Positions 54,348 through 64,000 of a stretch of 64,000 nucleotides of DNA are shown here, one piece after another. The number at the start of each line of letters is the position of its first letter. The first letter of the stretch is position 1. Origin of the DNA: Tupaia tana (taxonomy: Eukaryota; Chordata; Mammalia; Scandentia; Tupaiidae); the NCBI GenBank assembly GCA_026018925.1, contig JAKSZU010000016.1, positions 4,260,940 to 4,324,939 of the forward strand. The letters run 5' to 3'. The position numbers and the translations under genes were made by a program. A model generated the notes under the pieces. That model was not told the DNA's origin. It made no database searches and worked only from the letters and a program-made list of their open reading frames with translations.

Positions 54348-54618
54348 GGGACTAGCAGTTAGCGTAATGGCTATGTTGTTAGATTCCCATGTAGCCAACC
54401 GCAGTTCGAGTCCTGGACCCGGTGGCTTAAACTCACGCCGGGCGCGTGTGTGTGCGTGCCCAGAATCTCGATAAGAGAATGGAGGAGAAGGAATTGCGGC
54501 ATGGGCATCCCCCCTGGGGGGTGATTTTTCACTTTCTGTCTCTCTGTCTCTCTCTGTCTGTCTGGCGAGCGCATATGACCTGTAGAAAAACCTCTCAAAA
54601 AAAGAAAAGAAAAAAAAA
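54348..54618 (+). mobile_element. SINE type A
   Basis: GGGACTAGCAGTTAGCGTAATGG head, B box AGTTCGAGTCC, C6/G6 palindrome, end GACCTGTAGAAAAACCTCTC. Confidence 0.95.
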
Positions 54619-54954
54619 GTAATTGAGGTCTCCTGGGTACCTTTTCTCCTTCCCTTCTCACCAGAGGTAGCCATTGTCCAGAATTTAAAGAAATTTCCAC
54701 AGTCCTGGCAGGGATGGCCCAATACCCTGCATCAGGCAATTAAATGAGGGTAGACACCTGACTCACCTGTGCCAACCCATTCCTTCTTCCCAGGAACTGA
54801 GAGGTGCGAGTCTGAGCCCCCGTGAGGTGATGAGCAGAACGGGCAGGTCATGTTCAGCTCAGGGCTCAGCCTCAGTTGGCGTGCAGCCACCGTCCGCCCT
54901 GGGCAGTCTGTGAACAGCGTGAGGGGTGAAGAGGCAGCTCAGGCCCAGGCCATG
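54619..54954. other. Unassigned sequence
   Basis: Nothing recognised. Confidence 0.3.
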
Positions 54955-55160
54955 GTCCAGCAGCTACGTGTGCTTCATCCCACACGGCTGATGTGAGACG
55001 TGCATCCCAAACTCAGCGGCTCATTGTGCACGCGTGCCCAGATCCGGAAGGGGGAGAGAATGGGAGAGAGGATGTGGTCTGACCATTGCCTTTCCTACCT
55101 TCTCTGTCTGTCTCTCCTTGGAGAGCACACACGCCGTCGGGCAAAAAAGAGGAAAAAAAG
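54955..55160 (+). mobile_element. SINE type C, old
   Basis: CCAGCAGCTACGTGTGCTTC, ATCCCACACGGCTGATG, GTGCACGCGTGCCCAGATCC, end ACACACGCCGTCGGGCAAAA. Confidence 0.7.
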
Positions 55161-55246
55161 GTCAGAGGAGGTGTACAAGGAAAAGTGAAGGGAATAGGGG
55201 ATGGGAGAGAGAGGAAAAGGGGAGAGAAAGGGACAGAGCTTTCTTG

Positions 55247-55509
55247 TTTGTTTGTTTATTTATTTATTTTCTTTAGAGATTTTTGCTATAGGGCACATGC
55301 ACTCATGGGAGAGACAGACAGAAGACAAAAAATCATCCCCCCCAGGGGGGATGGCCATGCCACAATCGCTTCTCCATTCTCTTCTTGGGGCCTTGGGCAC
55401 GCACGCACACACGCCCAACATCAGTGTCAAGCCTCTGGGACCGGGACTCGAACCGCCATTGGCCATGTGGGAGTTCAGCGATGTAACCGTATTGCCGTCT
55501 GCTGGTCCC
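55247..55509 (-). mobile_element. SINE type A
   Basis: TTTATTTATTTATTTTC tail side, AGAGATTTTTGCTATAGGGC, C6/G6 palindrome, B box GGGACTCGAACCGCC, head end GTCTGCTGGTCCC. Confidence 0.93.
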
Positions 55510-56050
55510 AGGAGAGAGGTTTTTAATGGCCGAATTAAAATAGTTTCCCACCTCCCGGCTCCAACCCTCTAGAGCCCGCCTGCTTTTCCTACTTCTGATT
55601 TGCGCGAGTTCTTTACAACCATTCCACAATTTCCACTTTCACTTGAATGAGTCTGGGAGAGTTCTACCACTGTTAGCTAAATTATTCTCAAGATAAACTT
55701 TCACCACACAAAGAAAGAAATCGTATTCACTAAGTACAAGTGTACGATGTTCCTAGAAGCATAGAATTTAATTCTTCCGTCCAGTGGCATATTTATTGAG
55801 CACCGACTGTAAACCAGGCTTGTGCACATCGCCGGCCCAACCTTCCAGCTACGATGACCAGCGGGCCCGGTTTGCCAACACACCCCACTTTCGGCACTGG
55901 GAGTCTTGTGTCCTGGTGCCACCTCAGCCCAGGCAAACCAGGACTCGGTCACCTTACCTGCAACCGAAGTAGAAACCGCACTACAGTGTCCTTTAGTGGC
56001 CTTCCAGCTGTTGGCGTTACACAGTCTTTGGCTAGGTGTTCACAGCTCGG
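55510..56050. other. Unassigned sequence with possible MIR/L2 scrap
   Basis: CATATTTATTGAGCACCGACTGTA at about 55788-55811 fits an antisense MIR/L2 3' end. The remainder is not recognised. Confidence 0.4.
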
Positions 56051-56057
56051 TTTATTT

Positions 56058-56290
56058 TATTTTTGAACATTTCCATGAGCAAGAAAGACAGAGAGAAGCA
56101 CCCACCAGTGCCTTGATGCTGCCACCGACCCCGGCCACAGCCAGCCCCAGGTCAGGGCACCTGCCTGTTCAGCAAGTCGAGGAGGCCCCCACCCAGACCA
56201 GGAGTCTACCCTGTGGCTTGTCTGCACAGCCACGCTGTCCTCCGGCCCTGGCGAGACACTCTGAACACTGAGCTTTCCCGTCTGCCTGTG
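56058..56290 (-). mobile_element. Type D repeat, weak
   Basis: CATGAGCAAGAAAGACAGAG, then CCAGTGCCTTGATGCTGCC and ACCGACCCCGGCCACAGCC, in the same order as the other type D copies. Confidence 0.4.
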
Positions 56291-56362
56291 GCTGTAGAGC
56301 CGTGTCCTGCTCTGGTGCTTCTCCTCCAAGTACATTTCTTTCCAGTGTCAAAATGTGTTTCT

Positions 56363-56596
56363 GGGGCCGGCAGGTGGCCTGCAGGTTGAGGACTGGATTT
56401 CCACATGGCCCATCACGGTTTGAGTCCCAGATCCGGTGGCATGAGAATCACACTGGGTGCGTGTGCGTGCGTGCCCAAAATCCCCACAGGAGAGTGGAGG
56501 AGGGGGGATTGTGCTGTGGTCATCCCCGTGGGGGGTGATTTCTCGCTTTCCCTCTCTGTCTCTCTCTGGAGAGAGCATGTGACCTATTGCAAAAAA
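56363..56596 (+). mobile_element. SINE type A/C
   Basis: GGGGCCGGCAGGTGGCCTGC head, B box GGTTTGAGTCC, CCCGTGGGGGG palindrome, end TGACCTATTGCAAAAAACT. Confidence 0.9.
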
Positions 56597-56651
56597 CTAA
56601 AAATAAAATAAAATAAAATAAAATAAAATAAAATAAAATAAAATAAAATAA
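56597..56651. repeat. (AAAAT)n microsatellite, SINE tail
   Basis: About ten AAAAT units, continuing into AACAAAAACAACAACAAC. Confidence 0.95.
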
Positions 56652-57414
56652 ACAAAAACAACAACAACAAAACCAGGTGTGTCCTGTAATTTATGCCTGG
56701 GTTAGTTAGCATCCTCCATCCCATAACAGGCACAAATTGGGGGGTTTTCCAGGCTCCCAACCCCCCCGGGAGTTCCTATGCCATTCTCTTCCCTGGGAGG
56801 ACTTGAGCCTGATCTCTCTGGCCCGGTGATCCCAGGGGGGGGGGGGGGGGGTCAGCAATACGTGACCCAGATTGCCTCATCCATTCTCCCAGCTGGGGCC
56901 CTTCCGCCTCTGGCACCCACAGGTGAGTGGGGGGGGGGGGTGAAGGCCAGTACACATGATTCAAGGTCACGAGTGTCACACTCTGTAAGAGAAATGGTGG
57001 TGTTCACGGAGGGAGAGGTGGAGATGCCCGGCAGCAGGACCACGTGCAGCTTAGAGCCCTGCAGAACCGCAGCTCTACCTGCGCTGGACCTGCACCCTGG
57101 GCCCACCCGGGCTCCCCTTGCGGTCAGAGGGATGCGCTCATCACTTGCTAACAGCCGCCCCAGGACGCAGACACACCGACCCCAGCAGATGTCCACCCTG
57201 CTGACCTTGGCAGTCCTCAGCAGAGTTCAGAGCCCTGGCGCCGGGTCCCCCCGGAGTCCCTCCGTAGTGGTGTGTGGGGTGGCCAGGACAGCGGAGGCCC
57301 AGGAGGCTCCCAGGTGACAGTGACGGCAGCTAAGGCTGCTCCGAGCACTCGCCAGATGCTCCGTTGACACCTCCCGGGCCCTGCACCCATGTCCATCCCA
57401 GAGTGAGTCCCGCG
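56652..57414. other. Unassigned GC-rich sequence with two G homopolymers
   Basis: G17 at 56835-56851 and G12 at 56929-56940. The plus-strand frame 56778-57317 passes through both G runs and has no domain. No repeat family recognised. Confidence 0.4.
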
Positions 57415-57957
57415 TGGGCTCTGCCTTCCCTCCTCGCCCAGCGCTGCTGGATCCCAGGGGCTCTCCAGGGATCTCCATTGTCCGCCTGTGGTTTCCGTCC
57501 CACCACAGTCCTCACCAGCTCGCAAGGCTGCATGGTCAGGCTCTTCCCCACCTCTCCGACCTCATCTCCTGGGTCGCGCCCCTCCTCTGCTCCTCGTGGG
57601 GCTGGTCCTTGCTGTGTCCCAAGCACTGCTGGGGCCTTTGCACTGAGATCCCCCCACCCCGGGTCGCCCTGGCCCCGAGGGCTGAGCGCCTCGCTCCCTG
57701 GCTTTAAGTGGGTCTCTGCCTACATCCCTCCGTCCGTGTGGGTCTTCCCCATCACCTGAAGTAACAACCCCTTCAGGTTCAACCCCTTATTCTGCTCTAG
57801 TTTTCTTCTCAGCATTCCCCTCGCCTATTAGGCACTACTCCTCTTTGTTGGGTTAGTCCCGGCCCCTCGCCCCTCCTTAGAACGCAGCTCTGTGGGAGCA
57901 GGGACGTGGATTTTATTCCGCTGTAGCTATAGCGCCCGGAACAATAAACACTGCTCA
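57415..57957 (+). mobile_element. L2 LINE fragment
   Basis: 'CACCTCTCCGACCTCATCTCC', 'GGGGCCTTTGCACTGAG', 'ACGCAGCTCTGTGGGAGCAGG' and 'TAGCGCCCGGAACAATAAAC' occur in L2 3' order on the plus strand. Noncoding relic. Confidence 0.55.
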
Positions 57958-58175
57958 TTAAAATAAACAAACAAACAAATAAATAAAGTTGAATAAAATC
58001 ATTCTTATAAAGGGGGCAGCAGGTAGCTTGGTGGTTACTGGACTCCCCCATGGCTAACTGCAGTTCCAGTCCTGGACCTGGTGGTTTGCTTTCTCACTTT
58101 CCCCCTCTCTTTCTCTCTCACTCTGTCCCTCTCTGATCAAATTAAAATAAATAAATAAAAGCATTCTTAAGAAAA
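57958..58175 (+). mobile_element. SINE type B with a tail on both sides
   Basis: A type B tail (AAATAAATAAAGTTGAATAA, AAATCATTCTTATAAAG) lies at 57958-58011. The head GGGGGCAGCAGGTAGCTTGG follows directly at 58013, then the body and a second tail (AAATTAAAATAAATAAATAA). Either a truncated copy was hit by a new one or a tandem copy formed. B box AGTTCCAGTCC. Confidence 0.85.
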
Positions 58176-58199
58176 ATAGGACAATAGAAGGTGCTCAGT

Positions 58200-58600
58200 A
58201 GAGGGCAGGCCCCTTACCCAATGGGTAAGGGCTGTGTGTGGGAGCCGGGTCTCGCGTGGCCAGCTGTGGTGAGAGTCCCAGCTTCTGAAGCTTGACAACC
58301 ACACTAGATGTGTGCGTGTGTGTGTTTGTATGTGTGTGTGTTTGTGTGTGTATCTGTGTGTTGGTGTGTTTGTGTGTGTTTGTATGTGTGTGTTTATGTA
58401 TCTGTATGTGTGTGTGTTTGTGTGTGGTATATGTTGTGTGATATGTGGTGTGTGTGTGTGTGCGTGTGTGTCCCAAATCCCTGCAGGATGGCGAAGCAGC
58501 AGAGACGGATGCAGCGTGGCCATGTCCCATCGGGCGGTTCTCTCTCTCTCTCTCCCCTCTGGCAAGCGTGTGCACCCCGTGGCACTCTGGCAGCTAACAG
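58200..58600 (+). mobile_element. SINE type C with long (TG)n expansion
   Basis: AGGGCAGGCCCCTTACCCAATGG head, GGAGCCGGGTCTCGCGTGGCC, then the TG-rich expansion, TCCCAAATCCCTGCAGGATGG, CT body, end GTGCACCCCGTGGCA. Confidence 0.8.
58310..58476. repeat. Interrupted (TG)n, about 165 bp
   Basis: TG units broken by TTTGTATG, ATCTGTG and ATATG words. The Cys/Val and His/Thr open frames over it are artefacts. Confidence 0.95.
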
Positions 58601-60619
58601 CAACGACAAGGAGCACTTAGTAAGTATCCGCAGGCAGAGTAAGGGACGCGTGCGTTCTAATGGGAGAGAAAAGGCCTGGTGCTGCTGCTGTCTCTCGTGT
58701 CTCCCAGTTCCACCCGTGGGCTGAGCGCACCTCTCTGAACCCCGAGGTCCTGCTCTGTCACGTGGTGGCCATAACAGTACCCGTGGGTTGCGGAAGGATG
58801 TTGGGTGGGCTGAGCGGAGTCCTGGGTAAATTGTTCAGCAAAGTTTCTGGAAATGAGAGAAGGTGCCCTGTGAACAGCAGCTGCAATGACTGTGCAGAGA
58901 CAACAGAGTCTTCGAGTCCATGGAACATGTATATAATGAAAAACCATGCACGGATTTAAAAATTATTTTCGCACCAAAATAAACTTGTGCTTTCATTACC
59001 TTTTCCCATGAGCTTTCTGAATCCTTCTGATTGGCAGGGGCAGGGAAGGGATCCAGCACCCCGAGCCTTGAATGCTTAGGGAAAGGGGGCCCTCCTGTAG
59101 GGAAGGGAGGGGGCCCTCCTGCAGGGCAGAGCAGGGAAGGTGAGGCAGGAGGTCCAGACTGGAGGGGCAGGCTGGTGCCGGATGCTGGTCGGATGCTGGT
59201 CGGTGTGACAGGTCAGTTTTTGTCTCTGAAGAGCAGGCTTTTATACTCTCACAGGGTTTCTCCGAGGATCAAAAGGAAGACTGCAAACAGAGAAAGTATA
59301 AAGTGCCACAAACAGGCCTGCACTACCGTCTCCCCACCGCCCCAGCCGGGCATACAGGCGCGCGCCCATCCCGGCCTCCTCAGCTCAAGCTCTTGTGCTG
59401 TCCTGAGCCGGGCTCTTCGAGCCTGGCCAGGCAGGGCCATTGCTGGCTCTGCCTCTCTCCCTGAGCAGGTGACATTTCTGTAAAGACAAGGAACTAGGGG
59501 ACAGTTCTGGCGTCTTACAGCAGAAGGCTCCATTGCGTCGAGCTCAGAAATAACCGAGCTCAGCAATTACAGAAACTGCCGAGGGCGGACCTCCCATCAG
59601 AGCAGTAGCGCGGCTTGCTCTGCCTCTGGTCGCATGCTTTCTGCTTTGAGCTCAGTCACGGAGATCCTGTCCCCATGACACCACAACACATGAAGGCCTC
59701 ACCTGGGACACCACCAAGGAACTACATTTTCGATTAATGTCTTCACCATACAATTGATACGATCAAGTCCCAGCACATGCTTTTCTGGAGATATATCCAA
59801 TCACCACTCGCTATGATCAATTTCCAAACATGAAACTCTGGGGAGACCACGATCCAAACAGCAACAGGGGTGTCGTAGGCGGTGCGGGTGTGGGCGGGCA
59901 CAGGCAGGGCCCGGGGCCACTGCCAAGACCAGCTTGCTCTGAGTGAAAGAGAAGGGATCCTGGTGAGAAGAGTGGCACGGTCGTTCTTCCCACACGGGCA
60001 CTGGACCCAGTGGGGCTGTGTCCTGCACATCCTTACGGCGCCTCGGGTCAGGGAGGCCAGGGTGCTGCACAGGAGCCTGTCAGAAGATAATGGCCACCAT
60101 CCAGGGAGAGGCCCAGCGGCAGCCTGGACCAGGCAGGCAGAAGCCAAGGGAGAGGTGGTGGATTCGCATTACTCGGCTGTCGGATGTGTAGACTGGAATA
60201 AAGTGGCTTCATTAGTGTGATTCTGATCAGCTTTAAATAACTCCTTTTCATACCACAGGACCCAGAAGGCTACTCTTCCCTGTGGATCCTCCCTCTGAGG
60301 TCTTCTCCCAGATTCTGCGCACGTATCCCACCAAGCCCCTGTCTCTTGTATGTGTCCTATCGGCTCCCCTTCCCAAGCGCACAGGTCCCAGTCCTCTGGG
60401 ACACCTCAGCCTGCGTGCCGGCCCGGGCAGGAGCCTGCCTTCCCAAGATGCTCCTCCTCCTGCCAGGCCCTGGCTCGCTGCCTTCTGGACCTCTTTCCCA
60501 TTGCCGATGCATACGCTTTGACCTGCAATGATTCAAAAACAGTCTTCAGTTTCTCCCCAAAAGTTCAACTTGTTAAGATTTGTCAAGTTTGAAAATGGTA
60601 TTTTGAAAAGTTGTTGACC
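58601..60619. other. Unassigned unique sequence
   Basis: About 2 kb, the longest repeat-poor stretch. It has a short tandem-like pair at about 59084-59124 (GGGGGCCCTCCTG(T/C)AGGG twice). Frames 58660-58959, 59031-59483 and 59743-60147 have no recognisable domain. Possibly single-copy noncoding DNA. Confidence 0.4.
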
Positions 60620-60870
60620 GGGCCAGCCAGGTGGCGTGGGTTAAGGCAGCTGGATCCCACACGCCTGAGTGCGGTTGGAGTCCCAAACCCGGAGGCTTAG
60701 CAAATACGCAGGGCACGTGCGTGAGAGCCCAAAGTCCTGAGAGAAGATGAGAGAAGAATTATGGTGTGGCCATGCCCCGGGGGATGACTTCTCGCTTTCC
60801 CTTTCTCTCTGTCTGTCTGTCTCTGGCAAGTGCACGTGCCTTATAACAAACAAACGAACAACAACAAAAG
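60620..60870 (+). mobile_element. SINE type C
   Basis: GGGCCAGCCAGGTGGCGTGGG head, GCAGCTGGATCCCACACGCC, B box GGTTGGAGTCC, end TGCCTTATAACAAACAAACG. Confidence 0.88.
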
Positions 60871-61507
60871 CGAGGCATTGAGCAAAGCATGTCACCTAAA
60901 TGGCCCTCTGCTCCATTCAGTGGAGGTCGGGTGACACTGGAAGAAAGCAAGCCGGAAGGGTATAATGTCACCCAGCCGCCTCTCCCGAGACGCCCCTCAG
61001 GACACCACCTGGCGCGGAGTTCTCAGCAGCTGTGACCGCCCGCAGTGATGCCTCCGCCTCTCCCTTGGGACTGCTCTCTGCTTTCTTCTCTGGTCCTCAG
61101 TAACAGGAGAGCTTTCCCTTCCTAACAGTGCACGCAGGCCTCACCTCACGGCTCTGTTTCTTACAGTGCGTGCATTATATCTGGTTGTACTCCATGTCAT
61201 TCTTTAAATATCTAGAAAAAGAACGAAGAGCTCTGCAGACTGAGTCCAAGCAACGGAACTGTCTGTCATCCCGAGCCTGGGTCACACTGCCCCCACAGGT
61301 TATGGAGTTGCTGCCACATCACTGCACGTCGTGGATTTGCTGGTAGTCCCTGCTTCTCTGCATGTCCCTCAAATAGAAGCAGGATGTTTAAAAATCCAGA
61401 TGAAACAACACTCATTTTTCCTGCTTTCCCCTTTCTGCAGAGTATACAATCAGGCTGCCACATAGCCTGTATGGGTTCTTTGGGTCTGGAGTTCTGTTTG
61501 TTTGTCT

Positions 61508-61508
<1 letters not shown>
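60871..61508. other. Unassigned sequence
   Basis: Nothing recognised. Confidence 0.3.
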
Positions 61509-61509
<1 letters not shown>

Positions 61510-61556
<47 letters not shown>

Positions 61557-61778
61557 ATAGGGTACATGTGCTTGCCCGGAGAGAGACGGGGGAGTGAGGA
61601 AGCATTCCCCTGAGGGGAATGGCCGCACTGCAATCCCTTCTCCATTCTCCTCTTAGGATTGTGGCTATGCATGCACATATGCTCAGTGTGTTTTTCAAGT
61701 CACCAGATCTGGGTCTCGAACTGTGTAGTTGGCCACATGGGATCCAGCTTCATTAACCACCAGACCACAGGCTGGTTC
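61510..61778 (-). mobile_element. SINE type A/C with 43-base poly(T) side
   Basis: T run 61511-61553, GCTATAGGGTACATGTGC, CCCCTGAGGGG palindrome, B box GGTCTCGAACTGTG, head end CACAGGCTGGTTCC. Confidence 0.9.
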
Positions 61779-61790
61779 CAAGTCTCTAAT

Positions 61791-62034
61791 TTTTTTGAGA
61801 GATTTTTGCTCTAGGGTACATGTGCTCACCAGAGAGACAGAGAGACAAAAAGTGAGAAATCACCCCTTGAGAGATGGCCATACCACAATCCCTCCGCTTT
61901 CAGTCTCCTCTCCGGATTTGGGGCATGCATGCAAAAGCACCTGGCGTGAGTTTGAAGTCGTCGGGTCTGGGACTCAAACCATGTTCAGCCATGTGCGAGT
62001 CCAGCAATATAGCCATTATGCCATCTGCTGGTCC
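61791..62034 (-). mobile_element. SINE type A
   Basis: TTGAGAGATTTTTGCTCTAGGG, B box GGGACTCAAACCATG, head end CATCTGCTGGTCCC. Imperfect target duplication CCAAG(T/C)CTCTA on both sides. Confidence 0.9.
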
Positions 62035-62573
62035 CCAAGCCTCTACAATGTTTAATAGCCTGAAACAGAGGAGAGAAAAAACAATAAATCTTCCTTCTTC
62101 TCGGTTTTGCTTTACACTCTTCGTATACTTTTGTTGTTTTTGCTTCTGGCAAACATACACTATAAGAGGAATGACAAAAAGAGAAAAGACAACCACCCAC
62201 AGCCCACAGATGGTTAACCCTGATCATTGTGAAGTGGGGAGAGGATGCCCCTGGGTGGCTCTTCCGACCTAAATCCATCACTTGATAACTTTGACCATGG
62301 CCAAGTCGCATGAACTCTCCGAGCCTCAGTTTCTTCTTTCATGGTCTAACGTATCACTCCTCCCTCTTTCGCAAGGGGACTTTCAGCCAGGTCTCCCTGG
62401 CAGCCTCAGCAGAGACAGAGAGAACTCATGCCCCCTCACTGGAGCCCCTCTCCTGAAGCCCGGTGCTGGTCCCTGCAGTCACGTCTCTCCCTACGCTGTA
62501 CCCCCGGCCAGAGCATCCTCTCATCTTGCTTTCAGTGGCCAAACCCTTATTCACCGTTTAAGAGATATCACCG
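62035..62573. other. Unassigned sequence
   Basis: Nothing recognised. Confidence 0.3.
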
Positions 62574-62822
62574 GGCTGGCCCTGTAGCACAGCAGTTAAG
62601 TACAGTGCTCAGGGAGCCAGGTCCTACAGGACCACCTGTGGTTTGAATCCTGGCCCTGGAAACTTGAAAAGCATTCTGGGAACAAATACATGTGTGTCCA
62701 AAACCCTGATGGGAAGGAGAAACAGAGGGAAAGGATTGCAGTGTGAGCGCCCCATTGCGGGGCGTTCCCTCTTGGGTGAGTTCAAATGTCACTTGGCAAA
62801 AAATAATAAAATAAATAAAGTA
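62574..62822 (+). mobile_element. SINE type C, old
   Basis: CGGGCTGGCCCTGTAGCACAG head, B box GGTTTGAATCC, CCCCATTGCGGGGCG palindrome, end CACTTGGCAAAAAATAATAA. Confidence 0.8.
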
Positions 62823-63197
62823 AAAAGAAATACCACCTGCTTGTGAAGATCTATGCAAGCTACAAAGAAAAATAATAGTGTCAAGAGTACCTAACGTATA
62901 ATGGGCTTTTCATTCTTTCCTGAATTATATTACATTTTCAAGATTATCTGTTTCAGTTTTGCAAAGCTTACGGAAGTGTTCCGTATTCCTGGCAGGGCAC
63001 TCCCACTTGCTACTCACTTACTGTGGGATCTCCTTCTTAAAACCAAACAACAGGACTTTTTGCTACCATGTCCCCATTGCAAATAAGATGTAATAACCTG
63101 TAGAATAACCAAGATGTAAAGAAAACAGCATCTGTACACTGTCATATGGTTTGGCAAGTTTGAAAAGGCATAAAAGTCCTACAAATGAATGCTTGGG
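62823..63197. other. Unassigned AT-rich sequence
   Basis: Nothing recognised. Confidence 0.3.
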
Positions 63198-63212
63198 AAC
63201 TTTCTCTATTCT

Positions 63213-63492
63213 TTTTTTTTTTTTAATTATTATTTTTTTTGGAGAGGTTTTCTCGCTATAGGGCGCTTGCGCTCGCCAGACACATAGAGAGAGACATAGA
63301 GACAGAAAGCGAGAAATCACCCCCCGGGGGGGATGGTCACGCCACAATCCCTTCTCCATTCTCCTCTCGGGATCTTGGGCACGCACGCACATGCGCCCGG
63401 CGTGAGTTTTAAGCCACCAGATCCGGGATGCGAACCGCGGTCGACTATGTGGGAGTCCAGCGACATAGCCATTATGCTAATTGCTGGTTCCC
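63213..63492 (-). mobile_element. SINE type A, near consensus
   Basis: GGAGAGGTTTTCTCGCTATAGG, C6/G7 palindrome, B box GGGATGCGAACCGCGGTCG, head end CTAATTGCTGGTTCC. Target duplication AACTTTCTCTATTCT at 63198-63212 and 63494-63508. Confidence 0.97.
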
Positions 63493-63508
63493 AAACTTTC
63501 TCTATTCT

Positions 63509-63830
63509 AATTGTACCCTAGTAACTATAATCCTAAGGAATTTTCTAGGCATAAATCTCCTAGTTTTCAAATACATCAGTCCATGTCTTATGGTTAACTA
63601 TTTTATAAATTTCATTGTCTATAAATAAAGAATATGGGGAGGGAAAGTGCTCAGGACAAGATACATACTTCTATAGAAAAATAACCAGCTTCAAGCATTA
63701 ACTCGAGTGGGGATTAGACACCCACAGAGTGTAAGTAGCTGTGAAGACTTCTTTAATGGCGTGCTGTCCTCCTGGAGATGAACCCCTCTGTGGAGGGCTT
63801 CCATTCACCAGGAAGACAAGAAGAGACCCG
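63509..63830. other. Unassigned sequence
   Basis: Nothing recognised. Confidence 0.3.
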
Positions 63831-63864
63831 CGTCAGCACTCCCCTTCCAGCATCTGTTGTTTGA

Positions 63865-64000
63865 GGCCGTTGCCGTGGCCAGTAACAGAAGTACCTGAGC
63901 GACAGTAATTGAAGAGAACGGAGTTTATATAGACCATGGTTTGGAAGGTGAGCAGTCCCTGAGCGCGGTGCTGGCATCTGGCGAGGGTCTTCTGGCCACA
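63865..64000 (-). mobile_element. MaLR-like LTR relic, cut by window edge
   Basis: CAGTAACAGAAGTACCTGAG, GGAGTTTATATAGACCATGG and GGTGCTGGCATCTGGCGAGG follow the antisense order of a common MaLR-type LTR. It continues outside the window. Confidence 0.5.

Noticed and set aside
56778-57317. 179-residue Gly/Pro-rich frame as a gene
   Set aside because: It depends on G17 and G12 homopolymers for its frame and has no recognisable domain.
1187-63521. Many frames with near-identical peptides such as MAMSLDSHVVDRGSSPGPGG and [18 protein letters not shown], suggesting a protein family
   Set aside because: All coincide with the type A SINE body read in sense or antisense. They recur because the SINE recurs, and they end within the SINE or just outside.
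1-64000. An undescribed multi-gene system, CRISPR array or prokaryotic-type operon
   Set aside because: The window is mammalian repeat-rich DNA without clustered genes. The regular repeats present are a minisatellite, microsatellites and dispersed retroposons.

Overview
The window looks like a stretch of placental-mammal nuclear genome, intergenic or deep intronic. It is dominated by transposable elements. I see no intact host protein-coding gene, no convincing spliced exon, no functional rRNA or tRNA gene and no CRISPR array. The long open frames that exist mostly arise inside repeats: the antisense or sense SINE body, a stop-free minisatellite, and pyrimidine microsatellites.

Organism: mammalian-wide relics (MIR, L2, old L1, a HAL1-like element, MaLR-type LTRs) place it among eutherians. 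Alu, rabbit C, carnivore, equine and rodent B1/B2 SINEs are all absent. Instead there are about 80 copies of tRNA-derived SINEs with a TC-rich body. From memory these resemble the CYN SINEs of colugos (Dermoptera), but I could not compare sequences, so that is a low-confidence inference.

Working labels used below. Type A is a SINE of about 265 bp with a tRNA-like head carrying A- and B-box motifs, a body with a C-run/G-run palindrome, a CT-rich stretch, and an end reading roughly GCGCCCTATAGCAAAAACC plus poly(A). Type B is a SINE of about 170-200 bp with a related head, a short CT body and an AT-rich tail (AAATA repeats, then GTTAAATAAAATTATTCTTT). Type C is an older, more diverged relative of A (head GGGCTGGCC, 'CAGCTGGATCCCACATGG'). 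Type D is a faint fourth repeat seen about three times. SINE strand is the strand on which the tRNA head is upstream of the tail.

Layout: 0-5.6 kb holds L1 3' ends, SINEs, unassigned sequence and a 27/29-bp minisatellite. 5.6-7.1 kb holds a SINE, a retrocopy of an unidentified transcript with target-site duplications, and a type A SINE carrying a 78-bp inverted insertion copied from about 1 kb away. 7-20.5 kb is mixed unassigned sequence with SINEs, an L1 3' end and a MaLR-type LTR. 20.5-24.4 kb is an antisense L1 riddled with SINEs. 25.7-32 kb is L1 and LTR sequence with an RPL6 processed pseudogene split by a type A SINE. 34.6-37.6 kb is mostly unassigned and contains a local duplication of about 110 bp. 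37.7-40.1 kb is a HAL1-like element followed by an L1 3' end. 40-49.2 kb is sense-strand L1 ORF2 and 3' UTR broken up by many SINEs. 49.4-58 kb contains MIR and L2 relics and SINEs. 58-64 kb is mostly unassigned sequence with SINEs and a partial LTR at the right edge.

Nothing here works together as a gene system. The story is one of repeated retroposition: where SINEs are nested, the type A copy is always the inserted element, so type A appears to be the youngest layer.
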